Source of the DNA: Acidobacteriota bacterium | GTDB lineage: Bacteria; Acidobacteriota; Blastocatellia; Pyrinomonadales; Pyrinomonadaceae | Assembly (NCBI GenBank): GCA_016715115.1 | Contig: JADKBM010000004.1 | Coordinates: 1,178,001-1,242,000, forward strand | Length of the DNA stretch: 64,000 nt | Direction of reading: 5' to 3' | In this document: positions 1 to 8,001 of the stretch, one piece after another | How positions within the stretch are numbered: the first letter of the stretch is position 1 | Layout of the letters: every line of letters begins with the position of its first letter | Position numbers and translations under genes: made by a program | The notes under the pieces: model-generated | What the model saw: only the letters and a program-made list of their open reading frames with translations | Databases searched by the model: none | Told to the model about the DNA's origin: nothing

Positions 1-270
1 TGCGTCACTTGGGATGCGGATTTCCGATACACGAACGTTGGGTGGGATGGTTATTCGTTTGTTGGGACCAAATGGCAACGTGTGCTGAAAGAGGAGCGCA
101 AACAGTACTTGATAAATGCCTACCGAGTTCTGCTTACGCGGGCGCGTCAGGGAATGGTAGTCGTTGTTCCACGCGGAGATAAGAATGATGACACGCGTTT
201 ACCAGCTTTCTATGATTCTACTTATCAATACCTAAGCCGTATTGGGTTCTCGAGGCTTGAATCCGCCTAG
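1..270 (+). CDS. DUF2075 / Schlafen-type helicase, C-terminal fragment
   Basis: The frame is open from the first base of the window and ends at TAG 268-270, so this is the 3' end of a longer gene. The 89 visible residues contain 'YRVLLTRARQGM' followed by 'VPRGD' and 'YDSTYQYL'. This is the usual C-terminal end of DUF2075 (Schlafen group-3-like) DNA/RNA helicases, covering helicase motif VI (the LLTRAR stretch). Known members are P-loop helicases often found next to restriction or defence genes. The next gene is a convergent HNH endonuclease. The N-terminal ATPase part lies outside the window, so completeness cannot be judged. Confidence 0.8.
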   Translation, partial: CVTWDADFRYTNVGWDGYSFVGTKWQRVLKEERKQYLINAYRVLLTRARQGMVVVVPRGDKNDDTRLPAFYDSTYQYLSRIGFSRLESA

Positions 271-411
271 ATCGAGATTGAATTACCTTTTTGACGAAGC
301 GGAGGATTCGTGCCAAAGCGAACTGTTTCGATGTTAAGCCCTTTGATACGCATCGAAAATCTTGCGACGGAGGATTCTGAGTTGATCGTATCGTGCTTTC
401 TAGGTTGGCTC

Positions 412-1071
412 TCAAGCAGCCCTGAATCGCTCATATCGGACCTCAAGCAATGCCCGATTTGGCTTTTCACTACTGCGGAACGGTGTGATGATTCGCGTTC
501 GGTGCATTTCTTTTAACCCATGCTGAAGCATCGGCCCGTCGATTTCTTCCAAGATATCGTCGCGGATTTCCGCAACAAGATCCGGTGTGATTCCCAAGAT
601 GTTGGCGTCAAATGCCGCGTGATGCAATTTGCAGAGCGCGAGACCGTTGCTTACGATTGGTTCGCCTTGATCCTCCGTGTCCGGAATAATGTGGGCCGCG
701 TCCAATAAATTTGAGTGTCGAAGTCTACACAATGCGCATGAAGATTTGTACGCTCGAAGCACTCGATCACGGAATACTCTCTGGTGGAGCCTTATCCGCA
801 CTTCAGCCGTCTTGTATCGCCGTCGAAAAATATCATGGGGGTTGTCGGCGGACCGGATGTCTTCTAATTGTAATTGACTTCTTTCATCAAACGTCACACC
901 AAATGTTAGTTCTTGGGGCGTGTCGACGACGACAAAAACCGGCCATTGCGCAACGTACGCACCGGGAATCGTACCGTGGAAATAAATCAAAGGAAGACCA
1001 CGCCGACAAGTTTCCCGAAGGCCAACGTTATCTCGATGATTTACGTCGTTACCGCGATATCGATACTTCAA
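412..1071 (-). CDS. HNH endonuclease, N-terminally truncated by a repeat block
   Basis: The protein carries an HNH nuclease domain: a Cys pair C112/C115 ('CALC'), 'LLDAAHI' with H127, N142 in 'SNGLALC' and H150/H151 in 'LHHAAFD'. Before it is the family's usual 'KYRYRGND..H.DN' and 'PLIYFHG' segment. Full-length relatives start about 90 residues earlier. Here the frame continues upstream of the TTG start at 1071 only into a low-complexity Arg/Pro-rich stretch encoded by REP-like repeats, and stops near 1270. I could not find the missing N-terminal part in any frame. The gene has probably lost its 5' end to the repeat/RAYT unit next door and may be a pseudogene, although the nuclease core is intact. 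It converges on the DUF2075 gene. Confidence 0.7.
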   Translation of the reverse strand: MKYRYRGNDVNHRDNVGLRETCRRGLPLIYFHGTIPGAYVAQWPVFVVVDTPQELTFGVTFDERSQLQLEDIRSADNPHDIFRRRYKTAEVRIRLHQRVFRDRVLRAYKSSCALCRLRHSNLLDAAHIIPDTEDQGEPIVSNGLALCKLHHAAFDANILGITPDLVAEIRDDILEEIDGPMLQHGLKEMHRTRIITPFRSSEKPNRALLEVRYERFRAA

Positions 1072-1140
1072 GATTCCTTCGGTAATGAGATTATTGATCG
1101 TATGGACGGCGGTTTTGTCGCCTCGCCGCGAAAATCGATC

Positions 1141-1345
1141 GGCCGCTGCCGGCGACTCAGGGGCCTCCGGCTCCGTCGGGTGCTCACGGTTCCGACGGGT
1201 GCGGCGCTGGGGCTGAGGCTCGATCTGCCGGTCGCTACCGCTCCCGGTTCTGACGGGTGCGGTGCCGGATCAGGCAGGTGGTGTCGAATCTGCCGGGCTC
1301 GCGACCTGGTCGGAACCGGGAGCGGTAGCGACCGGCAAATTGGGA
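1141..1345. repeat. REP-like block left of the RAYT, with an inverted pair
   Basis: The unit at 1227-1254 (GCCGGTCGCTACC...) is matched by its reverse complement at 1313-1340, so the block can fold into a long stem. Degenerate CTCACGGTTC units lie at 1180-1215. The same core fills the array at 1985-2531 on the other side of the transposase. The block replaces the expected 5' part of the HNH gene. Confidence 0.75.
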
Positions 1346-1424
1346 CGCGTGGATACTTTGCTGATACCGTATGATGCGTTATCATCTCCTGAAACTTGAT
1401 TCCTGACCACCAAACTCACTCTCT

Positions 1425-1940
1425 ATGTGGAACGATACAGATATACCTCTCGCGGTGTTTTTCACCGTCCGTTGCTACGGGACATGGTTGCATGGTGATG
1501 ATCGCGGATCTGTTGACCGAGATCATAACGGCTACGGAACTCCACGGCTCACCCCGAACAAACCCTGGAATGACTCAAAGCGCGATCAGATGAAACATGA
1601 TCCGGTTCGCTTGAACGCACCGAGGCGTCGCTCCGTGCGCCGGGCGATCACCGAAACCGCGGAAAAACGGCGCTGGAAAATACTCGCGCAAAATGTCCGC
1701 ACAAATCACTTTCATTGCGTGATCGACATCGGCGCAACAAAGGCCAAGCGTGCTTTGGGCGCGTTGAAGGCGAACGCCACACGCCAAATGCGTGAGGACG
1801 GTTGCTGGCGACACGAGCACAGTCCGTGGGCGGAAAAGGGCAGCTGCCGAAATCTCTGGAATGATCGAAGCATCTTCGAGGCCTGCGACTATGTCTTGAA
1901 CGGTCAGGGAGATGAACTGCCTGATTTTGATTGGTGGTGA
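1425..1940 (+). CDS. REP-associated tyrosine transposase (RAYT, Y1/IS200-like)
   Basis: 171 residues match the RAYT family: 'TVRCYGTWLHGDDRGSVDR' near the start, the HUH motif 'NHFH' (H95 and H97) and the candidate nucleophile Y156 in 'CDYVLNGQGD'. These single-strand transposases are single-copy and are thought to mobilise REP palindromes. The gene is flanked on both sides by the same REP-like repeat (1141-1345 and 1985-2531), the expected genomic signature. All catalytic residues are present, so it may be functional. The ATG at 1425 has no clear Shine-Dalgarno sequence. About 30 bp after the stop the repeat array begins. Confidence 0.85.
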   Translation: MWNDTDIPLAVFFTVRCYGTWLHGDDRGSVDRDHNGYGTPRLTPNKPWNDSKRDQMKHDPVRLNAPRRRSVRRAITETAEKRRWKILAQNVRTNHFHCVIDIGATKAKRALGALKANATRQMREDGCWRHEHSPWAEKGSCRNLWNDRSIFEACDYVLNGQGDELPDFDWW

Positions 1941-1984
1941 TGCACCGCTCCCGGTGCGGCGGGCTGACGGGATGAAGGTTGGGT

Positions 1985-2550
1985 GAGAATGCATTTGCCG
2001 GTCGCTTCCGCTCCCGGTTCTGACCGCACGGCGCGTGACTGCGGGTTCGATGAGAATGCATTTGCCGGTCGCTACCGCTCCCGGTTCTGACTCGCACCGC
2101 TCCCGGTTCTGACTCGCACGGCTCACGGTTCTGACGGGCGCGGCGCGTGACTGCGGGTTCGATGAGAATGCATTTACCGGTCGCTACCGCTCCCGGTTCT
2201 GACCGCACCGCTCCCGGTTCTGACTCGCACCGCTCACGGTCCTGACGGGCGCGGCGCGTGACTGCGGGTTCGATGAGAATGCATTTGCCGGTCGCTACCG
2301 CTCCCGGTTCTGACCGCACCGCTCACGGTTCTGACTCGCACCGCACGGCGCGTGCGCGGCGCGTGACTGCGGGTTCGATGAGAATGCATTTACCGGTCGC
2401 TACCGCTCCCGGTTCTGACTCGCACCGCTCACGGTTCTGACTCGCACGGCTCACGGTCCTGACGGGCGCGGCGCGTGACTGCGGGTTCGATGAGAATGCA
2501 TTTACCGGTCGCTACCGCTCCCGGTTCTGACCGCACGGCGCGTGACTGCC
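1985..2550. repeat. REP-like array, six long units
   Basis: Six copies of a ~40-bp unit beginning GAGAATGCATTTRCCGGTCG start at 1985, 2052, 2164, 2275, 2380 and 2492. Spacings are 67, 112, 111, 105 and 112 bp. Between them lie nested ~21-bp units of the form CGCACCGCTCMCGGTTCTGA. Inside the core, CGGT-cgct-ACCG and ACCG-ctcc-CGGT give two short mutually exclusive hairpins. The array follows the RAYT gene and is probably its substrate family. Confidence 0.85.
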
Positions 2551-2721
2551 GAGCCATTCCGCACATCCGGGCGGCAGAGCCGCGGATTTGGTCAAATTCG
2601 GGGTGCGATCCGAATTAGCCTGAAAGTCGCGGACAGCACGAACTTTCGCGGATGACCCTTTCCGGCGGTAATTCTCGTGTTAAGATATGGCGCACAATAA
2701 CTGCCCAAGGAGATTCTTCGG

Positions 2722-3531
2722 ATGAGAGGTTTTGTTATGAAGTTCGTTGCCGTGATGTTGTTCAGTTTGCTCGCCGCGGGTGCATCGTTTGCGCAAATGC
2801 CGGTGAAAGCGCCGGTCGCATCCTCGATCGATAAGGGTGATTTCAAGGTCGGCTTTTCGCCAAAGACAAAGGCGCAAGATCCGAAAAAAGCGATGCCCGC
2901 CGAGATCGCGGAGGTCCTCAAAGAGATCGCGACGGCAATGAACGAGATAATCGCGTTGCCGTACGACGTTTTCCTAAACTTCGACACCTGCGGAGAGCCG
3001 AATGCATTTTACAATCCGGGGACGAAAGAGATCACGATGTGCTATGAGTTCATCTCTTACTTTGAGGAAACATACAAGAAGGGAATCAAGGACAAGGCCG
3101 AGGTCGACCGCCGCGTCGACGACGCCGTCGCGTTCTTCTTTTTCCACGAGCTTGGACATTGTTTGATCGACGCCTGGCAGCTGCCGGCGACGGGGCGTGA
3201 AGAAGACGCCGTCGACCAACTGGCGACACTTGTAATGCTCGACGGAACCCCGGAGGGCGTCGATATGGTCATCAGCGCCGCGATCTTTTTCGACCTCGTT
3301 TCGGCATCGACATCGCCCGAAGATATCGCTTTTTGGGACGAGCATTCGGTCGATCAACAGAGGATGTACGATACGCTCTGTCTGACCTACGGCAGCGATC
3401 CGGTGAAGAACAAGGGAATCGTGGCCAGCGGATATTTGCCGAAACAACGCGCCGAACGCTGTTCCCAGGAATTCAAACGCATCGACGGCGCTTGGAACAA
3501 GCTGCTGACACCGTATCTTAAGGTACAGTAA
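2722..3531 (+). CDS. DUF4344 putative metallopeptidase, secreted
   Basis: 269 residues. A signal peptide ('MKFVAVMLFSLLAAGASFAQ') is followed by a domain typical of DUF4344. It has the zinc-protease motif HELGH at 142-146 and downstream acids in 'GREEDAVDQLA' that could give the third ligand. The role is inferred only; family members are uncharacterised periplasmic or secreted putative zinc peptidases. AAGGAG lies nine bases before the ATG at 2722; the second ATG at 2737 also has an AGAGG and starts exactly at the signal peptide. The gene stands alone between the repeat array and a terminator at 3578-3608. Confidence 0.8.
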   Translation: MRGFVMKFVAVMLFSLLAAGASFAQMPVKAPVASSIDKGDFKVGFSPKTKAQDPKKAMPAEIAEVLKEIATAMNEIIALPYDVFLNFDTCGEPNAFYNPGTKEITMCYEFISYFEETYKKGIKDKAEVDRRVDDAVAFFFFHELGHCLIDAWQLPATGREEDAVDQLATLVMLDGTPEGVDMVISAAIFFDLVSASTSPEDIAFWDEHSVDQQRMYDTLCLTYGSDPVKNKGIVASGYLPKQRAERCSQEFKRIDGAWNKLLTPYLKVQ

Positions 3532-3577
3532 GCGATAGCGGTCGCCGGGAATCTTCTGGAACTTCGGAAAGCAACTG

Positions 3578-3608
3578 AGACCCGGCACCGGCCAAGGTGC
3601 GGGTCTTT
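3578..3608 (+). terminator. Intrinsic terminator after the DUF4344 gene
   Basis: AGACCC (3578-3583) pairs with GGGTCT (3601-3606) and GCACC (3585-3589) with GGTGC (3596-3600), leaving a six-base loop and one bulged G. The tail is TCTTTGT. It lies 47 bp after the stop codon. Confidence 0.65.
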
Positions 3609-3733
3609 GTCGCTTGCGGCTCAGTTCGGCTGCGTCAGCTCTCAACTATTATGACAATTTCACGCGTTCTTTTTATCGCGACAACAAGATTATTCAATTC
3701 GTCGAAAACTTAAATTAAAGGGAGAACTGCAAA

Positions 3734-5113
3734 ATGGACGCTTCGTTGTTGAATGTCGAGGAAAATCAGCCCCGCTTGAAGGTTTCGGCCGCGGCACGTT
3801 TGATTGCGGCGTTTTCTTACACGATTCCCCTGATCGGCGGGGCTTTGAGTTCGTTTATCCTGTCAAGGAATCTTCGAGATATGAGCCTAAACGAAGCCGC
3901 CGGAATCGGTGTGGTGATGGCATCGATGGAGGAAGCCCGAGGCCCGGCAATCATCTCTCTTTATCTGGCGGCAATATGCGGAATCGTGGTGATCGTCGTT
4001 CTGGTTGTTCGAATGTTCGGTCAAACCAAAACCGCCCCGCCGCCATTTTGGTTTTTCGGCATTGGCGGCATTCTTTGTTTAGTTCCTGCCGGTCTTTTTT
4101 GGAAGGCCGATTTGCTGGTCCTCGAAGCGCTTAGTTTGGGCCGCCCCTTCGCAGCGGACGGTGCCGGTGTCGGAGCAGATATCAACGGGTTGGTGACTTT
4201 CAGCATTATTGCAGCGCCGATCGTGTTCATTTTCTTGTTGGTAACATCTTTCTGGCCGTCGTCGTCCCGAGCAACCGGGAATTGGAGTTCCCTGATTACC
4301 GCCGTTGCTATTGAAATTCTGCTGATCGCAACCGCCATCGCGGTACCTTATTTCATCAATGAACCAAAACGAAGGAACCAAAGAGTCAATTTGCCTGTCA
4401 ATGCCAAGAAAACAGTAAGTGATGTCGGAATTGAGAGGGCATCTTCAATGGTTTTGATTCTTACTTCCGACAATAAATTGTATCTCGAACAGAAACAGAG
4501 CTTACCCGGCAAAGCCGAAAGAACGGAAAATCTCATTACCAAGGAAGAGTTGCCTGAAAAGCTGAGAAAATTCTTCGAAACGAAGAGTCCCGATGAGCGA
4601 ATCGTTTATCTCAAGGCGGATATCAACGCCTCGTACGCGAATGTTCAGCAAGTTTTTGAGGTCATCAGTAAAGCTGAGATCGAAATGGTCGGATTAGTAG
4701 TATTCGGCGTCAAAAGCGAAAGTGATCCATATCAGATTTCCCCCTCGATGTTTGAGGTGAAGTTGCCGGCGCCACCCGACATCTCCAACGTGATGCCAAG
4801 GCCTAACTCTTTGAAATTGGTCGCAATGTTGGATGACGAAGGAAAACTGAAACTAAACAACGACGAAATGGGAACAATCTCGGATCCCAAAAAGTTGATA
4901 AGCAGATTGGCTTCGATTTTTGACGATCGCGAAAACAATGGAATTTTTCGTGAGGGAACAAATGAAGTTGCGAAATCTGTTTCCCTCAGGGCTTCCAAAT
5001 CCGCCAAGTACGGTGATTTTATGAAGTTGGTCGAGGCCGTTAAGGTCGCCGCCGCACAACCGATCGAAGTTGAAATGGATGACGGAAGTTCGCAACTACG
5101 TGAAGCGAAGTGA
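3734..5113 (+). CDS. Membrane protein with two ExbD/TolR-like C-terminal domains
   Basis: 459 residues, not recognised as a named family. The N-terminal ~220 residues have four hydrophobic segments ('YTIPLIGGALSSF', 'GIVVIVVLVV', 'FFGIGGILCLVPAGLF', then two near 170-215). From ~240, 'LILTSDNKLYLEQ', 'LPEKLRKFF' and 'VYLKADINASYANVQQVFE' read like the beta-alpha-beta ExbD/TolR periplasmic fold. A second, more degenerate copy follows ('LVAMLDDEGKLKLNNDEMG...'). ExbD/TolR proteins are motor subunits that work with ExbB/TolQ; no partner is encoded nearby, so a coupling role is inference. GGGAG lies shortly before the ATG at 3734. Confidence 0.6.
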   Translation: MDASLLNVEENQPRLKVSAAARLIAAFSYTIPLIGGALSSFILSRNLRDMSLNEAAGIGVVMASMEEARGPAIISLYLAAICGIVVIVVLVVRMFGQTKTAPPPFWFFGIGGILCLVPAGLFWKADLLVLEALSLGRPFAADGAGVGADINGLVTFSIIAAPIVFIFLLVTSFWPSSSRATGNWSSLITAVAIEILLIATAIAVPYFINEPKRRNQRVNLPVNAKKTVSDVGIERASSMVLILTSDNKLYLEQKQSLPGKAERTENLITKEELPEKLRKFFETKSPDERIVYLKADINASYANVQQVFEVISKAEIEMVGLVVFGVKSESDPYQISPSMFEVKLPAPPDISNVMPRPNSLKLVAMLDDEGKLKLNNDEMGTISDPKKLISRLASIFDDRENNGIFREGTNEVAKSVSLRASKSAKYGDFMKLVEAVKVAAAQPIEVEMDDGSSQLREAK

Positions 5114-5149
5114 CTATTTGCCGTCCTTGCGGCTTGCCGCCCGGATGTG

Positions 5150-5411
5150 GAGGCTGTCTGAAAAGTCCATATTCCTGAAAGTCGCAACCGGGACAACAAA
5201 GTAGTGTGCGGCAAGGCGAAAAAAACGAGCGCCGCCCTTTGTTCAACAACGCGACATCATGATCCTGCAAGGGCCGAACAATAAACGACTTACCTTCGAC
5301 CCCTTCAGGGTCGGAGTCCCATCTGACTAAAATCCTGGGGTTACGCTTCGCTCACCCCAGGCTATTATCTGATTCGCTTTCAGCGAATTTATCGGCTTTT
5401 TAGACAGCCTC
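5150..5411. mobile_element. MITE-like element with terminal inverted repeats
   Basis: Left end GAGGCTGTCTGAAAAG (5150-5165) and right end, read inward on the other strand, GAGGCTGTCTAAAAAG (5396-5411) match at 15 of 16 bases. The 262-bp element has no gene. It contains three palindromes: CGACCC/GGGTCG (5297-5313), CCTGGGGT/ACCCCAGG (5334-5361) and ATTCGCT/AGCGAAT (5372-5388). It sits between halves of a REP-like repeat (5114-5149 and 5412-5475). No clear target duplication is seen. Confidence 0.55.
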
Positions 5412-5559
5412 GGACGGGCTACTGTCCAAGCGGCTGCGCCGCCAATTGGCGATTTGCGGCAAAGCCGCGTTGATTTAGGATCGCAATGGCTCAATGTCGT
5501 CCGAAAATTCGATCCGACCGGCGCGTTCAAAATCTGAGATCACAAATACAAATTCCCGC
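5412..5559. repeat. REP-like palindromic repeat, copy A
   Basis: 5431-5470 contains GCGGCtgcGCCGC, a central CCAATTGG and GCGGCaaaGCCGC. The reverse complement of the same 40 bp occurs at 31071-31110. The rest of the interval, to the aldo/keto reductase stop, holds a short ATCACAAATACAAATTCCC microrepeat and no gene. Confidence 0.7.
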
Positions 5560-6531
5560 TCACGCCGACCACGGAGTCGGTTTTCTAACCCAACGGTGAG
5601 CTTTCAGCGTTTCGAGCAGATCCGGAGAAAGCGGGCCTTTGTCGCTTGCGCCGCAATTGGCTTCGACGTTCTTGATCTGGCGCATTCCCGGGATGATCGT
5701 CGAGACGGCCGGCTGACTCAAAATGTGTCGCAGCGCCATTTCCGGCATCGTCATATCTGCCGGGATCAGTGGCCGCAGGGCTTCTGCGCGATCGACGCTC
5801 GCGTTCAGGTTTTCAGGATTGAAATAGTTGCTCCGCCAGTCGCTTTCAGGGAATTTCGTGTCCTTCGTCAGCGTTCCGGTCAACGTGCCTTCATCGAACG
5901 GGACGCGCGCGATGACGGCGACGTCGTGCTCGATGCAGGCCGGAAAGAGTTCGTCCTCGGGGTTCTGATCGAAAATGTTGTAGATCACCTGAACGGAGTC
6001 GATGCGGCCGCTCCTGACGGCGCGGATGCCGTTCCACGGTTCCCAGCGGTTGATCGAGATTCCGCAGCCGCCGATCAGGTCTTGGCGTTTCAGCGAATCG
6101 AGCGCGTTCGCCCAGCGGTCGTCGTCCGTCCAATCGTCGTTCCAGGTGTGAAGCTGAAGCAGATCGAACCGCTCGAGCCCCGAGTTTTCGAGACTCTTAT
6201 GCAAGTATTCCTCGATGTGATCCGGCGGATACGATTCGTCGAGCGTGTATTCCGTTTCAGCCGGCCAGCGCATATTCTTCGGCGGGACCTTCGTCGCGGT
6301 ATAGAGTTTCTTGTCGGGAAAATCTCTCACCAAACGACCGAGCAAATTCTCGCTCCGCCCTGCACCGTACGCGTTCGCGGTGTCGAAGAAGTTGCAGCCA
6401 AGCTCGACGGCGCGGCTCAGCGCCGCAAGCGACGCGTCATCGTCCGACCCCGTCCAGCCGCCCATTCCCCACATCCCGTAGCCGATCTCCGAAACCTGCC
6501 AGCCGGTTCGTCCGAATTTCCTGTATTGCAT
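5560..6531 (-). CDS. Aldo/keto reductase
   Basis: 323 residues with a complete AKR (beta/alpha)8 signature. The catalytic tetrad reads D50 and Y55 ('FFDTANAYG'), K81 ('TATKVPP') and H128 ('LLQLHTW'). The C-terminal 'SQPAVSTIIPGMRQIKNVEANCGA' is the usual NADPH-binding end. It should reduce aldehydes or ketones with NADPH in the cytosol; the substrate cannot be told from sequence. The gene is monocistronic, divergent from the creatininase-family gene. Confidence 0.88.
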   Translation of the reverse strand: MQYRKFGRTGWQVSEIGYGMWGMGGWTGSDDDASLAALSRAVELGCNFFDTANAYGAGRSENLLGRLVRDFPDKKLYTATKVPPKNMRWPAETEYTLDESYPPDHIEEYLHKSLENSGLERFDLLQLHTWNDDWTDDDRWANALDSLKRQDLIGGCGISINRWEPWNGIRAVRSGRIDSVQVIYNIFDQNPEDELFPACIEHDVAVIARVPFDEGTLTGTLTKDTKFPESDWRSNYFNPENLNASVDRAEALRPLIPADMTMPEMALRHILSQPAVSTIIPGMRQIKNVEANCGASDKGPLSPDLLETLKAHRWVRKPTPWSA

Positions 6532-6750
6532 TGATAGATTTTCAGCAAAGACGCACGAATTTGCAACGAATGGAAACGCATCTCGGGATTAACCGGGCTT
6601 GGCGCCGGCATTCGCGACAATATAAAGGCGCGTTTTGACGCGAACGCGGCAACGGAGGGTTTAAGCCGGGCGTTGCGGCCGTGGAGTTGGAACCCGATCA
6701 ACTCGCTTTTTTGGAGTTGGCGGATTATGCGGACGCCACTCTTCGGTCCT

Positions 6751-6779
6751 TTGCGAATGCTCGCGATTCGAACTATAGT
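6751..6779 (+). promoter_or_regulatory. Candidate sigma-70-type promoter of the creatininase-family gene
   Basis: TTGCGA (6751-6756) and TATAGT (6774-6779) are separated by 17 bp, with the start codon 32 bp further on. The rest of the 6532-6811 divergent interval holds no other gene that I can support. Confidence 0.45.
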
Positions 6780-6811
6780 CACCGTAAATTCAAATCAAAA
6801 GGAGTTTCCTG

Positions 6812-7627
6812 ATGAAATCACTTATCGCCGCATTGCTCGTTCTTCTCGCGTCTTTTGCAGCTGTTGTCGCGCAGGACAAAGACGTCGTCACGACGCGCGA
6901 GATGGACCGCATTAACTGGATGGAATTCAAGGAAGCCGTTCCGACGAAGATCGACACCGTTCTGCTCGCGACCGGGACGCTCGAACCGCACGGCGTGATC
7001 AATAACGGCGCTGACAATACGGCTCCGACGGCGATGGCCAAAACGATCGCGCGGCGCGTCAACGCGATGATCGCGCCAACGCTGCCGTATGGAATCACGG
7101 GTTCGATGGAGGCTTATCCGGGTGCGTTTCAGATCACCGAAGCCGCCTACCGGCCGTTCGTCAAACAGATCCTCGAAGGGCTCGCAAAGAACGGATTCAA
7201 GAACATCATCATTCTTAACGGCCACGGCGGCGGGCAAACGGCCGTGCTGCAGTCGGTCGCGGCCGAGGTCGCAACCGAGAAGAAGGTCCGCACTTTGGTG
7301 ATCAACTGGTGGTCGTTCGCGGCGGATGAAACGAAAGAGGTCTTCGGCGAGGACGGCGGGCACGCCGGTTGGAACGAAACCGCGTTCATCCAGGCGATCG
7401 ATCCGACGCTCGTCGACAAAGATCGTTACAAACCCGAACTCGCGACGCCGTATCCGGCGCCCGGAACCTGGTCGGCGGTGCCGTTCCCGTCGTCGATCGG
7501 GCTCTATCAGAAAGGACAGGGCTACCCGCAGTTCGACCAGAAGAAAGCCGACGAATACTACAAAAAAGTGACCGACAAGGTCGCGAATCTGATCAACGAG
7601 ATCGTCAGGAAATGGAACCGGATTTGA
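6812..7627 (+). CDS. Creatininase-family amidohydrolase, exported
   Basis: 271 residues with a signal peptide ending near 'AAVVAQ' (residue 21). Metal-binding residues of the creatininase/MftE fold are visible: E58 and H60 in 'TLEPHG', D68 in 'NGADN', H138 in 'NGHGG' and a late Glu in 'GHAGWNET'. Known relatives hydrolyse creatinine, formamide-type intermediates or peptides with divalent metals. The export signal suggests a periplasmic role, but the substrate is unknown. AAGGAG lies 8 bases before the ATG, and a promoter-like sequence is at 6751-6779. Confidence 0.82.
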   Translation: MKSLIAALLVLLASFAAVVAQDKDVVTTREMDRINWMEFKEAVPTKIDTVLLATGTLEPHGVINNGADNTAPTAMAKTIARRVNAMIAPTLPYGITGSMEAYPGAFQITEAAYRPFVKQILEGLAKNGFKNIIILNGHGGGQTAVLQSVAAEVATEKKVRTLVINWWSFAADETKEVFGEDGGHAGWNETAFIQAIDPTLVDKDRYKPELATPYPAPGTWSAVPFPSSIGLYQKGQGYPQFDQKKADEYYKKVTDKVANLINEIVRKWNRI

Positions 7628-7667
7628 TTTGCGATTTGCGATTTTGGATTTGCGATTTTGAATCAAA
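7625..7667. repeat. GATTTGCGATTT microrepeat
   Basis: Several imperfect copies of GATTTGCGATTTTG follow the creatininase-family stop. The same kind of sequence recurs at 30880-30922, 37125-37160, 37845-37885, 40341-40383, 51596-51697 and 62461-62491. Confidence 0.7.
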
Positions 7668-7740
7668 TGTTGTCATAAACGCCGTCTCTGCTCCATCCGG
7701 CCGATCTGTGTTCATCTGTGGCAGAAACACGATTTGCTTC

Positions 7741-7886
7741 CCGAGTTGGGATTCAGGCGTCGTGCGGCTGCGGTTGCCCGCCCGCTCACGCAGGCGGTAC
7801 TGACTCGCTGATCCCGAGTTGCGATTCAGGCGTCGTGCGGCCGCGGTTGCCCGCCCGCTCACGCAGGCGGTACTGACTCGCTGATC
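7741..7886. repeat. 73-bp tandem duplication with an internal hairpin
   Basis: 7741-7813 and 7814-7886 are near-identical copies (few substitutions). Each contains CCGCC-N10-GGCGG, able to fold. The rest of 7668-8001 shows no gene, only a terminator at 7936-7967. Confidence 0.85.
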
Positions 7887-7935
7887 GATGATTGGATTGC
7901 AACCGACGGCATTCGGTCGCACTAAAAGTAGGAAA

Positions 7936-7967
7936 ATCGGTCCGCGACGTTGAAGCCGCGGACCGAT
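7936..7967 (-). terminator. Intrinsic terminator of the 14.1-8.0 kb gene cluster
   Basis: A perfect 11-bp stem, ATCGGTCCGCG (7936-7946) with CGCGGACCGAT (7957-7967), has a 10-base loop. On the minus strand it is followed by TTTTCCT. It lies 35 bp beyond the exonuclease stop codon. Confidence 0.75.
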
Positions 7968-8001
7968 CCCGGGGGGAAGACGGGGTGAGAGTGAGGGAAA
8001 C

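Noticed and set aside
1648..2440. Open frames made of the REP array on both strands
   Set aside because: They consist of repeated Arg/Ser/Gly/Pro text translated from the array and have no ribosome site.
1985..2531. Possible CRISPR array
   Set aside because: The ~40-bp units are spaced 67-112 bp, and the sequences between them are themselves repeated and not unique. No cas gene is present.
5494..6534. Long open frame antisense to the aldo/keto reductase
   Set aside because: The minus-strand frame has full homology; the plus frame is Arg-rich and is a codon-bias shadow. The same applies to frames opposite the helicase, glucan synthase, radical SAM and Wzt-like genes.
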